In this document: positions 1 through 8,292 of the stretch, piece after piece
Layout of the letters: every line of letters starts with the position of its first letter
How positions within the stretch are numbered: position 1 is the stretch's first letter
Origin: MVYY01 sp035369865
GTDB lineage: Bacteria; Bacteroidota; Bacteroidia; Bacteroidales; Paludibacteraceae
Direction: 5' to 3'
DNA length: 64,000 bases
Assembly (NCBI GenBank): GCA_035369865.1
Contig: DAOOVG010000001.1
Location: 1-64,000 of the forward strand
Notes under the pieces: generated by a model
The model's database searches: none
What the model was told of the DNA's origin: nothing
Seen by the model: the letters and a program-made list of their open reading frames with translations, nothing else
Program-made: the position numbers and the translations under genes

Positions 1-202
1 AAGTGGCTTTTATGTTCAATGCGGCTTCCAGTTTGGCAGTTTGCAGCGAATTTTCAGGTTTGGCGTCCACATCGTGCCGAAGCACTATATAAGCACCTGA
101 AGATTTGTTTTCGCAAACTTCCTCAAAAGTGTAAAATGGCAACTGTTTGGCTTTTAAGGTTTCAAGAAGTTGTTGATAGGTGTGGAGTGTAAAATCTGTC
201 AT
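1..202 (-). CDS. Polysaccharide deacetylase-like protein, N-terminal part (cut by window edge)
   Basis: The reverse strand opens with ATG at 202-200 and stays open to the window edge for 67 codons. The visible protein begins MTDFTLHTYQQLLE and contains VLRHDVDAKPENSL, the usual start of the NodB/CE4-like polysaccharide deacetylase fold found in Bacteroidota exopolysaccharide clusters; the HDVD aspartates are metal-binding candidates. It is the last visible gene of the leftward surface-polysaccharide operon, 147 bases after the DUF354 gene. The reaction is inferred from family only: removal of acetyl groups from an N-acetylated sugar polymer. The catalytic C-terminal motifs lie outside the window. 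Confidence 0.75.
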   Translation of the reverse strand, partial: MTDFTLHTYQQLLETLKAKQLPFYTFEEVCENKSSGAYIVLRHDVDAKPENSLQTAKLEAALNIKAT

Positions 203-349
203 TTTCAATTACAAATTTTCAATAAGGTAATAAGGTCTGGTTGATAGGGGTTTGTTGTTGATTACTAAGGTTTAATGAATGATAAAGACCTTTATTTGAG
301 TAACAATAAATTTTTCTATAAAAACATTTGTCGACTTTTGTAAAATTCA

Positions 350-1435
350 TTATTTAAAATTATATTGATAATCAGGATTTTCTTTCATAATTTTTGCACT
401 ATCAGGATAATTTTCGATAAACCAAACAAAAAAAGCTGTTACGTCAATTTTATCCTGCAACATGCGTTGCCTTCGATGTTGCCATTCTTCTTCCAGATTT
501 GGTATAGATAATAATTCTTCAATTTTTTCGAACATGGCTTCCGATTGTTCAGGTAAAAAGCCAAAAACCAGGTGATATTTGTGCTCTTCTTCTTCAAGTG
601 TGGAAAGTCTTCCAACGAATGAATTGCAGCGTATAGCCGGTGTGCCGAGTACAGCCGCTTCCGATGTCATGGTTTGGCTGTCACCAATCAGCATAGTAGC
701 AAAATAAATAAAGGAGTGAATTTTATCAGGCGAAATTTGCAATTGATATTTTTTAAATTCTTCTTCTATGTTTCTTTCCGTGGTAATAAAAACTTTTCCT
801 TTTTTCTCAAGCATTGCAATTAACCTGCGTTTATTTTCAGTGGAAAGACCTTGAATACCAACATCGTGATGGGCTTTAAATGCATTGAAACGAAGAATAA
901 AATAAGGTTCATCCGGCAGTAATCCTGCGACTTTCAAAACATTTGGGTCCGGTTGAAAGCGATTTGGATGAAGATAAGCCAATTCATGGTAACCGGCATA
1001 TTTGATTGCTTTTGGTGATTTTCTAACAACACAATCAGGGCTCAATACTGTGCCAGTTGCAGGATGGGCATATTTGACAAATAAAGGTTCTGCTTCATCG
1101 TCGTCGTCATCCAGAATGATAGAAGGTACTTTCCCCAATTTTGTGAGTTGTGCTATGGTTAATGTAGAACCAAAAGCCAAATTTATTTTGTGTTTTTTGT
1201 AAATTCTCATAAGTTGAAAATTATTCTTCAACTGTCCGAATGTTTTACCTAATAAACTGTCATTTTTTTTGCCAATGTTAATATAAGGAATATGATAAAG
1301 TTCCAATAAACTTATTACAGACGGAATATCTTTTGTAGTAACGATAATCTGATGTCTTTTGTCTGTCAACAAAGAATGAACATTTTTGGTTAAGTGTACA
1401 TGAGCCGGATGCGTTATATCAATCAGTAAATTCAT
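350..1435 (-). CDS. DUF354 family protein (glycosyltransferase/epimerase-like fold)
   Basis: A 361-residue soluble protein whose N-terminus MNLLIDITHPAHVH is the hallmark of the DUF354 family, which resembles GT-B glycosyltransferases and UDP-GlcNAc 2-epimerases. A run of acidic residues (DDDDDE, residues 109-114) and a GDSQTMTSEAAVLGTPA stretch, typical of the nucleotide-sugar side of GT-B folds, are visible. It has no signal peptide or membrane segment. It lies in a leftward run with an acetyltransferase, a FemAB-like protein and a sugar amidotransferase, which supports a role in making a surface glycan. DUF354 proteins have no firmly established reaction, so the function remains inferred from fold and neighbours. 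Confidence 0.82.
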   Translation of the reverse strand: MNLLIDITHPAHVHLTKNVHSLLTDKRHQIIVTTKDIPSVISLLELYHIPYINIGKKNDSLLGKTFGQLKNNFQLMRIYKKHKINLAFGSTLTIAQLTKLGKVPSIILDDDDDEAEPLFVKYAHPATGTVLSPDCVVRKSPKAIKYAGYHELAYLHPNRFQPDPNVLKVAGLLPDEPYFILRFNAFKAHHDVGIQGLSTENKRRLIAMLEKKGKVFITTERNIEEEFKKYQLQISPDKIHSFIYFATMLIGDSQTMTSEAAVLGTPAIRCNSFVGRLSTLEEEEHKYHLVFGFLPEQSEAMFEKIEELLSIPNLEEEWQHRRQRMLQDKIDVTAFFVWFIENYPDSAKIMKENPDYQYNFK

Positions 1436-1487
1436 TTTTTGTTTTATTTTTGGCAGGATGTAATTTTTTAACGAATTTGCTTAGATT

Positions 1488-1949
1488 TTAATGCAATACT
1501 TCTCCAATTTTTTTTGCTGGCACTCCACCAACTATGGTAAAAGGCTCCACATTTTTTGTAACCACTGCACCTGCACCTATGATGGCTCCTTCACCTATCT
1601 TAACACCCTGTAAAACAATCACACCCGCACCTAACCAAGCATTTTTTTCAATGATGATTTCTCTCTTTTTTTCTGTCAGTTGATTTCTTATTTGCGAAAA
1701 ATTGGGGTGAGAAAACAATACCAGCGTACAGCGAGGCCCGATTGAGACGTTGTCTCCAATAATCAATTTGCCTCTATCTCCGGTAAAATTTTGGGTGATA
1801 ATCAAATCGCTGGGAAAATAAACATTTTTCCCTACCTGATAGCCCAACCATTTTAAAGATTTTCTGCGAACTTTACTGTATGGAAAATGTACTCCTAAAG
1901 AATATACAAGCTTATTTTTTATCCGGATAATCCATGAATTTGCATTCAT
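1488..1949 (-). CDS. Hexapeptide-repeat acyltransferase (left-handed beta-helix)
   Basis: A 153-residue protein with isoleucine/valine-rich hexapeptide turns: GDNVSIGPRC near residue 66, then KNAWLGAGVIVLQGVKIGEG and IIGAGAVVTKNV near the C-terminus, ending with the usual GVPAKKIG motif. This is the trimeric left-handed beta-helix O-acetyltransferase family (maltose/serine acetyltransferase type, often called WcaF- or VatD-like). The histidine in LFSHPNF is the likely catalytic base. Its start overlaps the stop of the upstream FemAB-like gene by 4 bases, indicating translational coupling. It probably O-acetylates a sugar of the polymer made by this operon; the acceptor cannot be read from sequence. 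Confidence 0.87.
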   Translation of the reverse strand: MNANSWIIRIKNKLVYSLGVHFPYSKVRRKSLKWLGYQVGKNVYFPSDLIITQNFTGDRGKLIIGDNVSIGPRCTLVLFSHPNFSQIRNQLTEKKREIIIEKNAWLGAGVIVLQGVKIGEGAIIGAGAVVTKNVEPFTIVGGVPAKKIGEVLH

Positions 1950-2959
1950 TTCCGATGTTTTAAAAATTTAACGCCGATAATTCCAATATGATATAAATAT
2001 TTATTGAAAATCATTTCAAATCTTCCATGCTCCACCAAATTACCTCCAAATTTAGCTTTAAATTCTCTTACGCCATAGCTTTCATCAGGTTTTCCTGCAC
2101 CCATCATGTCGAAATATTCAAAACCATTTTCGGCAGCAAATTGTATGACTGACCATGTTGCCAAAGTAGAAGGAAAAAATTTTTTATATTCTCCATCCAA
2201 TCCACAAACAAACCATTCGTAAAGAACTTTATTTTTAAGCGATACACTCATATTTCCTCCTATAATTTTACTGCCGTATTTTACGACAAATAAATGTCCA
2301 AAAGGTTGATTGGTAAGTTTCTCAAAAAATTCGTAAGGGAAAAGTGGCGTTTTTATTTTTTTCTGATATAAGTTGCTCAAAAGAGTATAAAAGTTCTTAA
2401 TATCATTCTCGGATTTTGTTTCCACTATTTCAACACCTTCTTTTAATGAAAGTTTAATATCCCGCCTTTTTGTGCTGTTTAGTTGTTTATAGCATTGTTC
2501 AACGTTTGGAGTTGGAACATGAAAATTCAAATGAGGCTGATAGACAAATCCAACTTTTTCAAAATAAGGGCGATGTTCGCTATAATCGTTGAAATTTCTG
2601 CATTCAATATAAATAGCTTTTTTACAAAGTTCTTTTTTCAGAAATTCGAGCAATGCTGTTATCGAGTCAGGTTCAATATCCTTGTCCAGTAAAATTCCGC
2701 CAGGAATAATAGCCCGTCTGCTAAAAAACTGTTTCAATTTTCTCCCTTCAGCCTGCACATATCCACAAGCAATTCCTTTTAACTTTCCATCTTCTGCTAC
2801 TCCATACAAAAAAGGCTTTAGAAAAGTCAGGGATGCGTAAAACTGATAACACTCCGGCGTTTGGAAAAAGGAAGCAACCGGAGAATTTTCTATTAATAAT
2901 TTCCACTGATCCAAAGGTATCTCTTTCTCACCATTCAACAAAAATACTTTATTCTTCAT
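1946..2959 (-). CDS. FemAB/GNAT-like acyltransferase
   Basis: A 337-residue protein of the FemAB-related GNAT superfamily. The N-terminal half starts with a WKLLIENSPVASFFQTPECY-type segment that recurs in these proteins, and the C-terminal half has GGNMSVSLKNKVLYEWF and FDMMGAGKPDESYGVREFK, matching the substrate-binding part of FemAB-like acyltransferases in capsule and exopolysaccharide clusters. The stop overlaps the next gene by 4 bases and the start overlaps the upstream amidotransferase by 4 bases. In Gram-negative bacteria such proteins are thought to attach amino acids or acyl groups to amino sugars. That would fit a partner amidotransferase but is inference. Confidence 0.75.
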   Translation of the reverse strand: MKNKVFLLNGEKEIPLDQWKLLIENSPVASFFQTPECYQFYASLTFLKPFLYGVAEDGKLKGIACGYVQAEGRKLKQFFSRRAIIPGGILLDKDIEPDSITALLEFLKKELCKKAIYIECRNFNDYSEHRPYFEKVGFVYQPHLNFHVPTPNVEQCYKQLNSTKRRDIKLSLKEGVEIVETKSENDIKNFYTLLSNLYQKKIKTPLFPYEFFEKLTNQPFGHLFVVKYGSKIIGGNMSVSLKNKVLYEWFVCGLDGEYKKFFPSTLATWSVIQFAAENGFEYFDMMGAGKPDESYGVREFKAKFGGNLVEHGRFEMIFNKYLYHIGIIGVKFLKHRK

Positions 2960-4110
2960 TTACCAATGATTTCTTCTTTGAACAATGATTGAGGTTTGTG
3001 TAGGAATATTTTGTTAATGAACCATGAATATATAGAATGATATTTACTGAATAAATTATCGTATGAGGGATAATCTCTGTAATTCTTGTTTGGTTGTTCA
3101 AACCACGTTGTAAAATCATTTTCAAAAATATCCAGTTTTTTACACAAATAATTGATCATTTCATCTTTTTCATCAGGATTGTACGGCAAAGAATTTATTT
3201 CAGCTATTGCTTTTTCTCTTGATATTTCTCCGCTCATAACCTGAGCCGAAAGGGTTATTTTTCTTTTATCGATACCAAATTTTTCATACAGCCAATAGGA
3301 CATAGCGAAGCGGGTAAAAATATTTTCAAAATGATGTCCGCCATAATATTCCCAACCATAATGTTCTTTTAAAAATTGTTGGGCTTTGTTCTTATTGTAG
3401 TCAATGTAATAATAAGGATATAAATTATTTATTTTTTTAATAAACCCATAATAAAGTAAATGACCAATAGTATAATTTGGAAATGTTTTTAATTTAACTT
3501 TTCCATAGCGATGATGTAAGGCTTTCAGTTGTTTACCGTCGCCATACGTCCAATCCTTTGGTTGAGAACCTTCCGAACGAAAATCGTTACCGCGCAAAAT
3601 ATATTTTATTCCTTCTCTATTGGCTATTTTATATAAAACTGATTTGATAGCCAAATCAGTTGGGGTGTCAATCCATGGCAGAGAAGCTTGCATATAACAT
3701 ATAATTAAATCTCTTACTTCATTGTAATCTATCACGTAAGTTTCCAAATCAATTTTCAATTGTTCTGTCATTCTGCGAATGTTTTTTACAGCTATATCGC
3801 TGTTAAAGCCATTATCGAGATTCACTGCCAGTACCCTAAGCCCCCATTGTGATGCCAAATGTAACAAATAACAACTATCTGTTCCACCACTAACACCAAC
3901 AATACAGTCATATCGTTTTCGTTTTCCTGCTTTTTTTATATCTCCCAGAAATTTTTTCCAATCTTTTTGTCCTTTTTCTCCACGGGGATAAGCTTCGACT
4001 AATGCATCGAATAAATAAGCGTAATTGGATTTTCCGGTAGCATCAAACTGAATATCAGGAATGCTTTGATCAAAAACTCCTATTCGACAAACCTCTCCAC
4101 TAAATGGCAT
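2956..4110 (-). CDS. N-acetyl sugar amidotransferase (PP-loop, WbpG/PseA-like)
   Basis: A 384-residue PP-loop ATPase with the nucleotide-binding motif SGGTDS at residues 74-79 and RGNDFRSEGSQPKDWTYGD in the middle, as in the WbpG/LegX/PseA family that turns an N-acetyl group of a nucleotide sugar into an amidine using ammonia from HisF/HisH-like partners. Oddity: family members normally begin with a Cys-rich segment of the form CxxC...C. Here it reads CRIGVFDQSIPDIQFDATGK followed by SNYA, so only the first cysteine survives. No HisH/HisF-like partner gene is visible in the window. It is the first gene of the leftward polysaccharide operon. The family call is firm; activity on the usual substrate is uncertain. 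Confidence 0.82.
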   Translation of the reverse strand: MPFSGEVCRIGVFDQSIPDIQFDATGKSNYAYLFDALVEAYPRGEKGQKDWKKFLGDIKKAGKRKRYDCIVGVSGGTDSCYLLHLASQWGLRVLAVNLDNGFNSDIAVKNIRRMTEQLKIDLETYVIDYNEVRDLIICYMQASLPWIDTPTDLAIKSVLYKIANREGIKYILRGNDFRSEGSQPKDWTYGDGKQLKALHHRYGKVKLKTFPNYTIGHLLYYGFIKKINNLYPYYYIDYNKNKAQQFLKEHYGWEYYGGHHFENIFTRFAMSYWLYEKFGIDKRKITLSAQVMSGEISREKAIAEINSLPYNPDEKDEMINYLCKKLDIFENDFTTWFEQPNKNYRDYPSYDNLFSKYHSIYSWFINKIFLHKPQSLFKEEIIGK

Positions 4111-4224
4111 AATTATTTAAGTTTAAAATTGTTTTCAATCATTACTGTCCCATGTTCCGTATGATAATATTGTTATCTATCAAAGAAATCAGCGCCCGAA
4201 AAACTGATTGTCCAAAAAAATATG

Positions 4225-4331
4225 TATTTTTGTCCATCGTTGTGTTTATGTCATAAATATTTATTTTATAGAAAATACAAATCTACAAAAAACTCTACGG
4301 AGGGCAAACTTAAAAATTGCCCTCCTTTTTT
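4225..4331 (+). ncRNA. Candidate small RNA with its own promoter-like box and terminator
   Basis: In the 256-base gap between two leftward genes the plus strand carries TATTTTTG at 4225-4232, a match to the Bacteroides -7 box TAnnTTTG, and about 70 bases later an intrinsic terminator: GGAGGGCAA (4299-4307), loop, TTGCCCTCC (4317-4325), then TTTTTT. No rightward gene ends here, so the terminator has no protein-coding client on its strong side. A transcript of roughly 95 nt from about 4238 would explain it. No clear TTTG is found 20 bases upstream, which weakens the case. The boundaries are estimates. Confidence 0.35.
4299..4331 (+). terminator. Intrinsic terminator, rightward orientation
   Basis: A perfect 9-bp stem, GGAGGGCAA with TTGCCCTCC, with a 9-base loop, followed directly by six T and then ATTTTT on the plus strand. 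On the minus strand the T-run begins only after six other bases, so it would terminate the leftward beta-helix gene (stop at 4367) less well. The orientation points to a rightward transcript. Confidence 0.75.
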
Positions 4332-4366
4332 ATTTTTATCGGACAAGAATAATTTCAAAAAATAAT

Positions 4367-5851
4367 CTATCTTACAAGCATCTTAAATCGTTGATTATCA
4401 ATTTTTATTATTACCACATTAGAATGAATTCCATTCAAAGGAATAAAACTTTGTTCTGCTATGATTGATTGGTACAGCAATTTACCCATCACATCATAAA
4501 TTTCAACAGGACATTTTTTAGTTAATCCTTCTACCATAATTCCCTGACCCGTGTAATATACTTTGAGTGATTGATTTTTCGGATTGGATACCCCTGATAT
4601 TTCTTTGTATTCAACAGCACCAATAGCAGGAGGAGTAGGACGAGTATCTCCTACTTGATCATCGGTTGGTATCGTATAACCTGTTAAAGTAGAAGTACCT
4701 GCACCTATAGCGATGCTACTTTGAGAAATAGGAACTATAGGGAATCCCTTATAAGTAACATGTTGAGGACGTTTTTTATCGGTACCAAAAGTTTCGAGTT
4801 CACCCATAAATATATTGGCAGTTGCCGGATTATCCACCTTAATGCAATGTTTGTCTGCAAAATTTATGGTTGCTGATGCTTCGGAATAGATAACATAATT
4901 TGGATCAACCAAAACGCTTCCTGTAGCTCCTTCATTTTTTGTTTCTACTAGATCAGAATAAGCATCTCCGGCTACATTTATATTATTCACAACCAAGGAA
5001 TTAACCAAATAAACATTGGCAGAACCATTCGAGTTGACAAAAGCAGTTACAGCTCCATCTCCTTGATTACCAGTGAAAGTACAATTAATGGCAGTTAAAT
5101 TTGCTGTATAATTGTTACTGCTTTGCACTGAACACAAAATAGCTCCACCGGTTTGTGCAGAAATATTGTTAGCAAAAGTGGAATTAATAATTGTCACATT
5201 ACAAGGGTCAGCTACTGTCGCTCTTGCTACAATAGCACCTCCTCCTGTATTAGTTGTGTTAGTACAACTATTGCCAATAAAACTGCATTTTTCAATGGTT
5301 ACAGCAGCAGCATTATAAATACACAGGGCTCCACCGCCATAACCTCCATTTGATGTATTTCCTTCGAAAATAGAATTTTTAATGGTAGCCACCCCTTGAA
5401 TACGAGCTGCACCTCCATTGTTGTTTTGAGCTGTGATGTTTTTAAAAACACAATCCTCAATATTCAACCTACTGCCATTAGGTGCCTTAATAGCAGTATT
5501 GCCAGCAATACCGGTTCCATCAAATACAAGATTATTCAAATTAATTACAAGACTCCCAGATATATTAAAAACAGATAAACCTGCAGCAGCCTTTAAGATT
5601 ACTTTCTCACTGGTAGCAGCATTAATCCCATTAATAGTTATACTTTCCTCTAAAGAGATTTGAGTACTTGTCAAATTTACTGTGTCTCCTGCAAAGTTAA
5701 AATTAATGATATCGCCCGCAGAGGCATCAGCAACAGCTTTTCGTAATGAACCATCTCCTGAATCATTTCCATTGGTTACCGTAATGGTTTTTGCTGATAG
5801 CATGGAACTAAAAGACAAAACCAATAATAAAAGTACATGTTTTGTTTTCAT
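4367..5851 (-). CDS. Secreted beta-helix protein with choice-of-anchor-Q region and T9SS sorting tail (paralogue A)
   Basis: A 494-residue secreted protein: signal peptide (residues 1-20, ending SMLSAKT), a right-handed parallel beta-helix built from INCTFTGNQG / IENCSFIGNS-like rungs (about 60-320), a choice-of-anchor-Q type segment with RPTPPAIGAVEY (about 370-415), and a C-terminal T9SS type A domain containing VEIYDVMGKLLYQS and ending in KMLVR. The protein should be exported by Sec and then carried across the outer membrane by the type IX system. No catalytic residues are recognisable; a polysaccharide-binding or lyase-like role is possible. It is 70-90% alike in long stretches to the gene at 8293-9786, while its tail is nearly identical to that of the gene at 5957-8140. 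Confidence 0.82.
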   Translation of the reverse strand: MKTKHVLLLLVLSFSSMLSAKTITVTNGNDSGDGSLRKAVADASAGDIINFNFAGDTVNLTSTQISLEESITINGINAATSEKVILKAAAGLSVFNISGSLVINLNNLVFDGTGIAGNTAIKAPNGSRLNIEDCVFKNITAQNNNGGAARIQGVATIKNSIFEGNTSNGGYGGGALCIYNAAAVTIEKCSFIGNSCTNTTNTGGGAIVARATVADPCNVTIINSTFANNISAQTGGAILCSVQSSNNYTANLTAINCTFTGNQGDGAVTAFVNSNGSANVYLVNSLVVNNINVAGDAYSDLVETKNEGATGSVLVDPNYVIYSEASATINFADKHCIKVDNPATANIFMGELETFGTDKKRPQHVTYKGFPIVPISQSSIAIGAGTSTLTGYTIPTDDQVGDTRPTPPAIGAVEYKEISGVSNPKNQSLKVYYTGQGIMVEGLTKKCPVEIYDVMGKLLYQSIIAEQSFIPLNGIHSNVVIIKIDNQRFKMLVR

Positions 5852-5956
5852 AATGATTAAATTTTAAATGTTAATAAAATGTTAATATAAAAAATCACAC
5901 ATAATCCACTAAAAAATGAAATTTTCATTAATCTATTGATTTTCAAAAAAAATAAT

Positions 5957-8140
5957 CTATCTTACAAGTATCTTAAATCGTTGATTATCAATTTTTATTA
6001 TTACCACATTAGAATAAATTCCATTCAAAGGAATAAAACTTTGTTCTGCTATGATTGATTGGTACAGCAATTTACCCATCACATCATAAATTTCAACCGA
6101 ACATTTTTTAGTTAATCCTTCTACCATAATTCCCTGACCCGTGTAATATACTTTAAGTGATTGATTTTTTGGCAGGATATTGTCTGTAATCTCCATATAT
6201 TCTACCGCACCTATTGAAGGTGGTATTGGTCTAACATTTCCTACCTGATCATTCGTTGGGATAGTATATCCTATTAAAGTGGCCGTACCTGCACCCCTGG
6301 CAATACTACTCGAAGAAATGGGAACAATAGGGAATCCATTATAAGTAACATATTGAGGACGTTTTTTATCACTAACAAAAATTTCAAGCGAATCAAATAT
6401 ATTGCTTTCTTCAATATTTTGAGGTACAATAGATGTTGCATCAATGTATGTGTTATAATTGGTGTTACCGAAAATGCAATTTTTAGCCATTATCATCACT
6501 CTTACATTATTGTTCCAATTATGTACATCATTATAAGATGGTGTTGTGCCTTTAATATTATACGCTAATATTGAATTAATTAAATTGAGATAAATTTTTT
6601 TCTGATCGGTCCTGCCATAAGCACAAATACCACCCCCATCGTTAAGAGCATGGTTCCCTGTAATGGTTGAATTAACTATGGTACAGTCAATAGTTTCTTC
6701 TACCGTATTATTGTCAGGACAAGCACAATAAATAGCACCTCCCCTTCTGTCAGTCCCATCAAATGAAGCTTCATTATTAGCAAAAGTACAGTTGGTAATG
6801 GTAATATCCGCTCCTTTAAAAACAGAAATAGCACCTCCACGAATCGACTTATTGTTAACAAAGGAAGTTGATTCTATCTCCACATTAGCACCTTCGTTAT
6901 AAGCACAAATAGCTCCACCGCCGTATGTTCCACCGGCAGCATTGGCATTGAACACGGAATTATTAATGTAACAATTACCATTGCTTATTCTAATGGCTCC
7001 TCCATTATCACCGCCAGCTTGATTGTTTATAAATTCACAATTTTCAATGGTTAAAGTTCCAGAAGAGGTAATGGAAGAAGTTGTTTTGTCTTTAATAATC
7101 AGATTCTTTAAAATTAAATTTCCCGCATTATCAAATGAACGTATTGTTCCATCTAAAATAACTTTTTGTTGATTATGTAAATTTAATCCATCAACAGTCA
7201 GTATTTTTCCTTCAGGAATACTTAAAATATTAGAAAGAGTGATTTCAGCTCCATCAAAATTAAATTTTATGGTATCACCATTTAAGGCATTTTGCATACA
7301 CCAAGGCAACGAACCTGCTACCGTTGCATCATTACTATTGGAAGTGACCAGCAAGGTTCGTGAATCAGGTTGAGTTAGTTCAACTTTAACATAATAAGGT
7401 AAATGATCTGAAGCATCCGGAAAAGAAATCCCCGAGGGTGGAGTAGAGATTCCCCTATCTATGATCGTATATCTTACATCGGAAGGATTTTTCCTGAATC
7501 CAAGAATCATATCAATCAAAGAAGTTGGATTATCACTTGGGTAAGTTAAATGATTAAGATCATTTAAAATTTCAAAACCATTTTCTTGAAAAGTAAGCAT
7601 ACAACGATAATTTGGAGCCGCATTAAAATCCCCTCCTATAAATACTGTTTTCCCCAACGTGTTGGCAACCCGAATAATTCTTGCAGTCATGGTATCTCTA
7701 TCAATGGCATCAAGAGCAAAATGAGTAGAAATAAAACAAAAATTATTAAATTCTGCTACCATAAAGGCTCGATCTTCCGAATCATTTGAGCCTTCCCTGT
7801 GAAGTACTTTATAATTAGTGATGGTAGGAGTTCCAAGAGAAGATTTCCATAAAATGCCAATTCCATAGCCATATAAAGGATAATTTCCTATGTCGTACCA
7901 TGCTCCTTCCATGCCGGTTTGGGACTTTAAGTTATTGAAATTGGAATTTCCACAAACTTCTTGTACGGCAACTACATCTGCGTCCGAAGCCGAAATAATT
8001 TGTGCCAGCTTGGAAATCCGAGAAGACTGAAAATTCAATCCAGTGTTTGTCAACAAATTATACGTCATGAAAGTAATTTGCTCCGCTTGTATAGTAATTG
8101 CTGTAAAAAAAACAACAAGAGCTAAAAAAAACTTTTTCAT
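5957..8140 (-). CDS. Secreted EEP phosphoesterase fused to beta-helix and T9SS sorting tail
   Basis: A 727-residue multi-domain protein. Signal peptide 1-19. Residues 22-255 form an endonuclease/exonuclease/phosphatase (EEP) domain with its full active-site set: YN at 27-28, E61 in VQEV, H140, GGDFNA (D171, N173), ID at 209-210 and SDH at 244-246. A right-handed beta-helix follows (about 265-570), then the anchor-Q-like segment with PPSIGAVEY, and a T9SS tail ending KILVR. EEP enzymes cleave phosphodiesters or phosphomonoesters using a divalent metal; the substrate may be a nucleic acid, phospholipid or sugar phosphate. Attachment to the same beta-helix scaffold as its neighbours suggests that the helix is a shared targeting or binding module. 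Confidence 0.85.
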   Translation of the reverse strand: MKKFFLALVVFFTAITIQAEQITFMTYNLLTNTGLNFQSSRISKLAQIISASDADVVAVQEVCGNSNFNNLKSQTGMEGAWYDIGNYPLYGYGIGILWKSSLGTPTITNYKVLHREGSNDSEDRAFMVAEFNNFCFISTHFALDAIDRDTMTARIIRVANTLGKTVFIGGDFNAAPNYRCMLTFQENGFEILNDLNHLTYPSDNPTSLIDMILGFRKNPSDVRYTIIDRGISTPPSGISFPDASDHLPYYVKVELTQPDSRTLLVTSNSNDATVAGSLPWCMQNALNGDTIKFNFDGAEITLSNILSIPEGKILTVDGLNLHNQQKVILDGTIRSFDNAGNLILKNLIIKDKTTSSITSSGTLTIENCEFINNQAGGDNGGAIRISNGNCYINNSVFNANAAGGTYGGGAICAYNEGANVEIESTSFVNNKSIRGGAISVFKGADITITNCTFANNEASFDGTDRRGGAIYCACPDNNTVEETIDCTIVNSTITGNHALNDGGGICAYGRTDQKKIYLNLINSILAYNIKGTTPSYNDVHNWNNNVRVMIMAKNCIFGNTNYNTYIDATSIVPQNIEESNIFDSLEIFVSDKKRPQYVTYNGFPIVPISSSSIARGAGTATLIGYTIPTNDQVGNVRPIPPSIGAVEYMEITDNILPKNQSLKVYYTGQGIMVEGLTKKCSVEIYDVMGKLLYQSIIAEQSFIPLNGIYSNVVIIKIDNQRFKILVR

Positions 8141-8184
8141 CTTGATTGTATTGATAAATAATGAATATTTTATGTGAAAATATC

Positions 8185-8255
8185 AAAAAGGTAACACAAT
8201 CTAATTATTTCCAAAAATAAAATCATTCTAATCAAAACATCAAATTGTGTTACCT
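8185..8255 (-). terminator. Possible leftward terminator with long loop
   Basis: A 12-bp inverted repeat, AGGTAACACAAT (8189-8200) and ATTGTGTTACCT (8244-8255), encloses 43 bases. On the minus strand it is followed by CTTTTTGATATTTT. It lies just after the stop of the beta-helix gene at 8293-9786, which fits a terminator or a transcript-stabilising hairpin. Confidence 0.5.
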
Positions 8256-8292
8256 GAATTATCAGAATCTACTAAAAAATATCAATTAATTT

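Noticed and set aside
4208..4468. 86-codon plus-strand frame across the gap and the 3' end of the beta-helix gene
   Set aside because: Low-complexity translation, runs through the terminator hairpin and overlaps a supported gene.
5112..5867. Several plus-strand open frames opposite the beta-helix gene
   Set aside because: They are antisense shadows of the low-complexity Asn/Thr/Ala-rich helix; the same shadows recur opposite the paralogue at 8293-9786.
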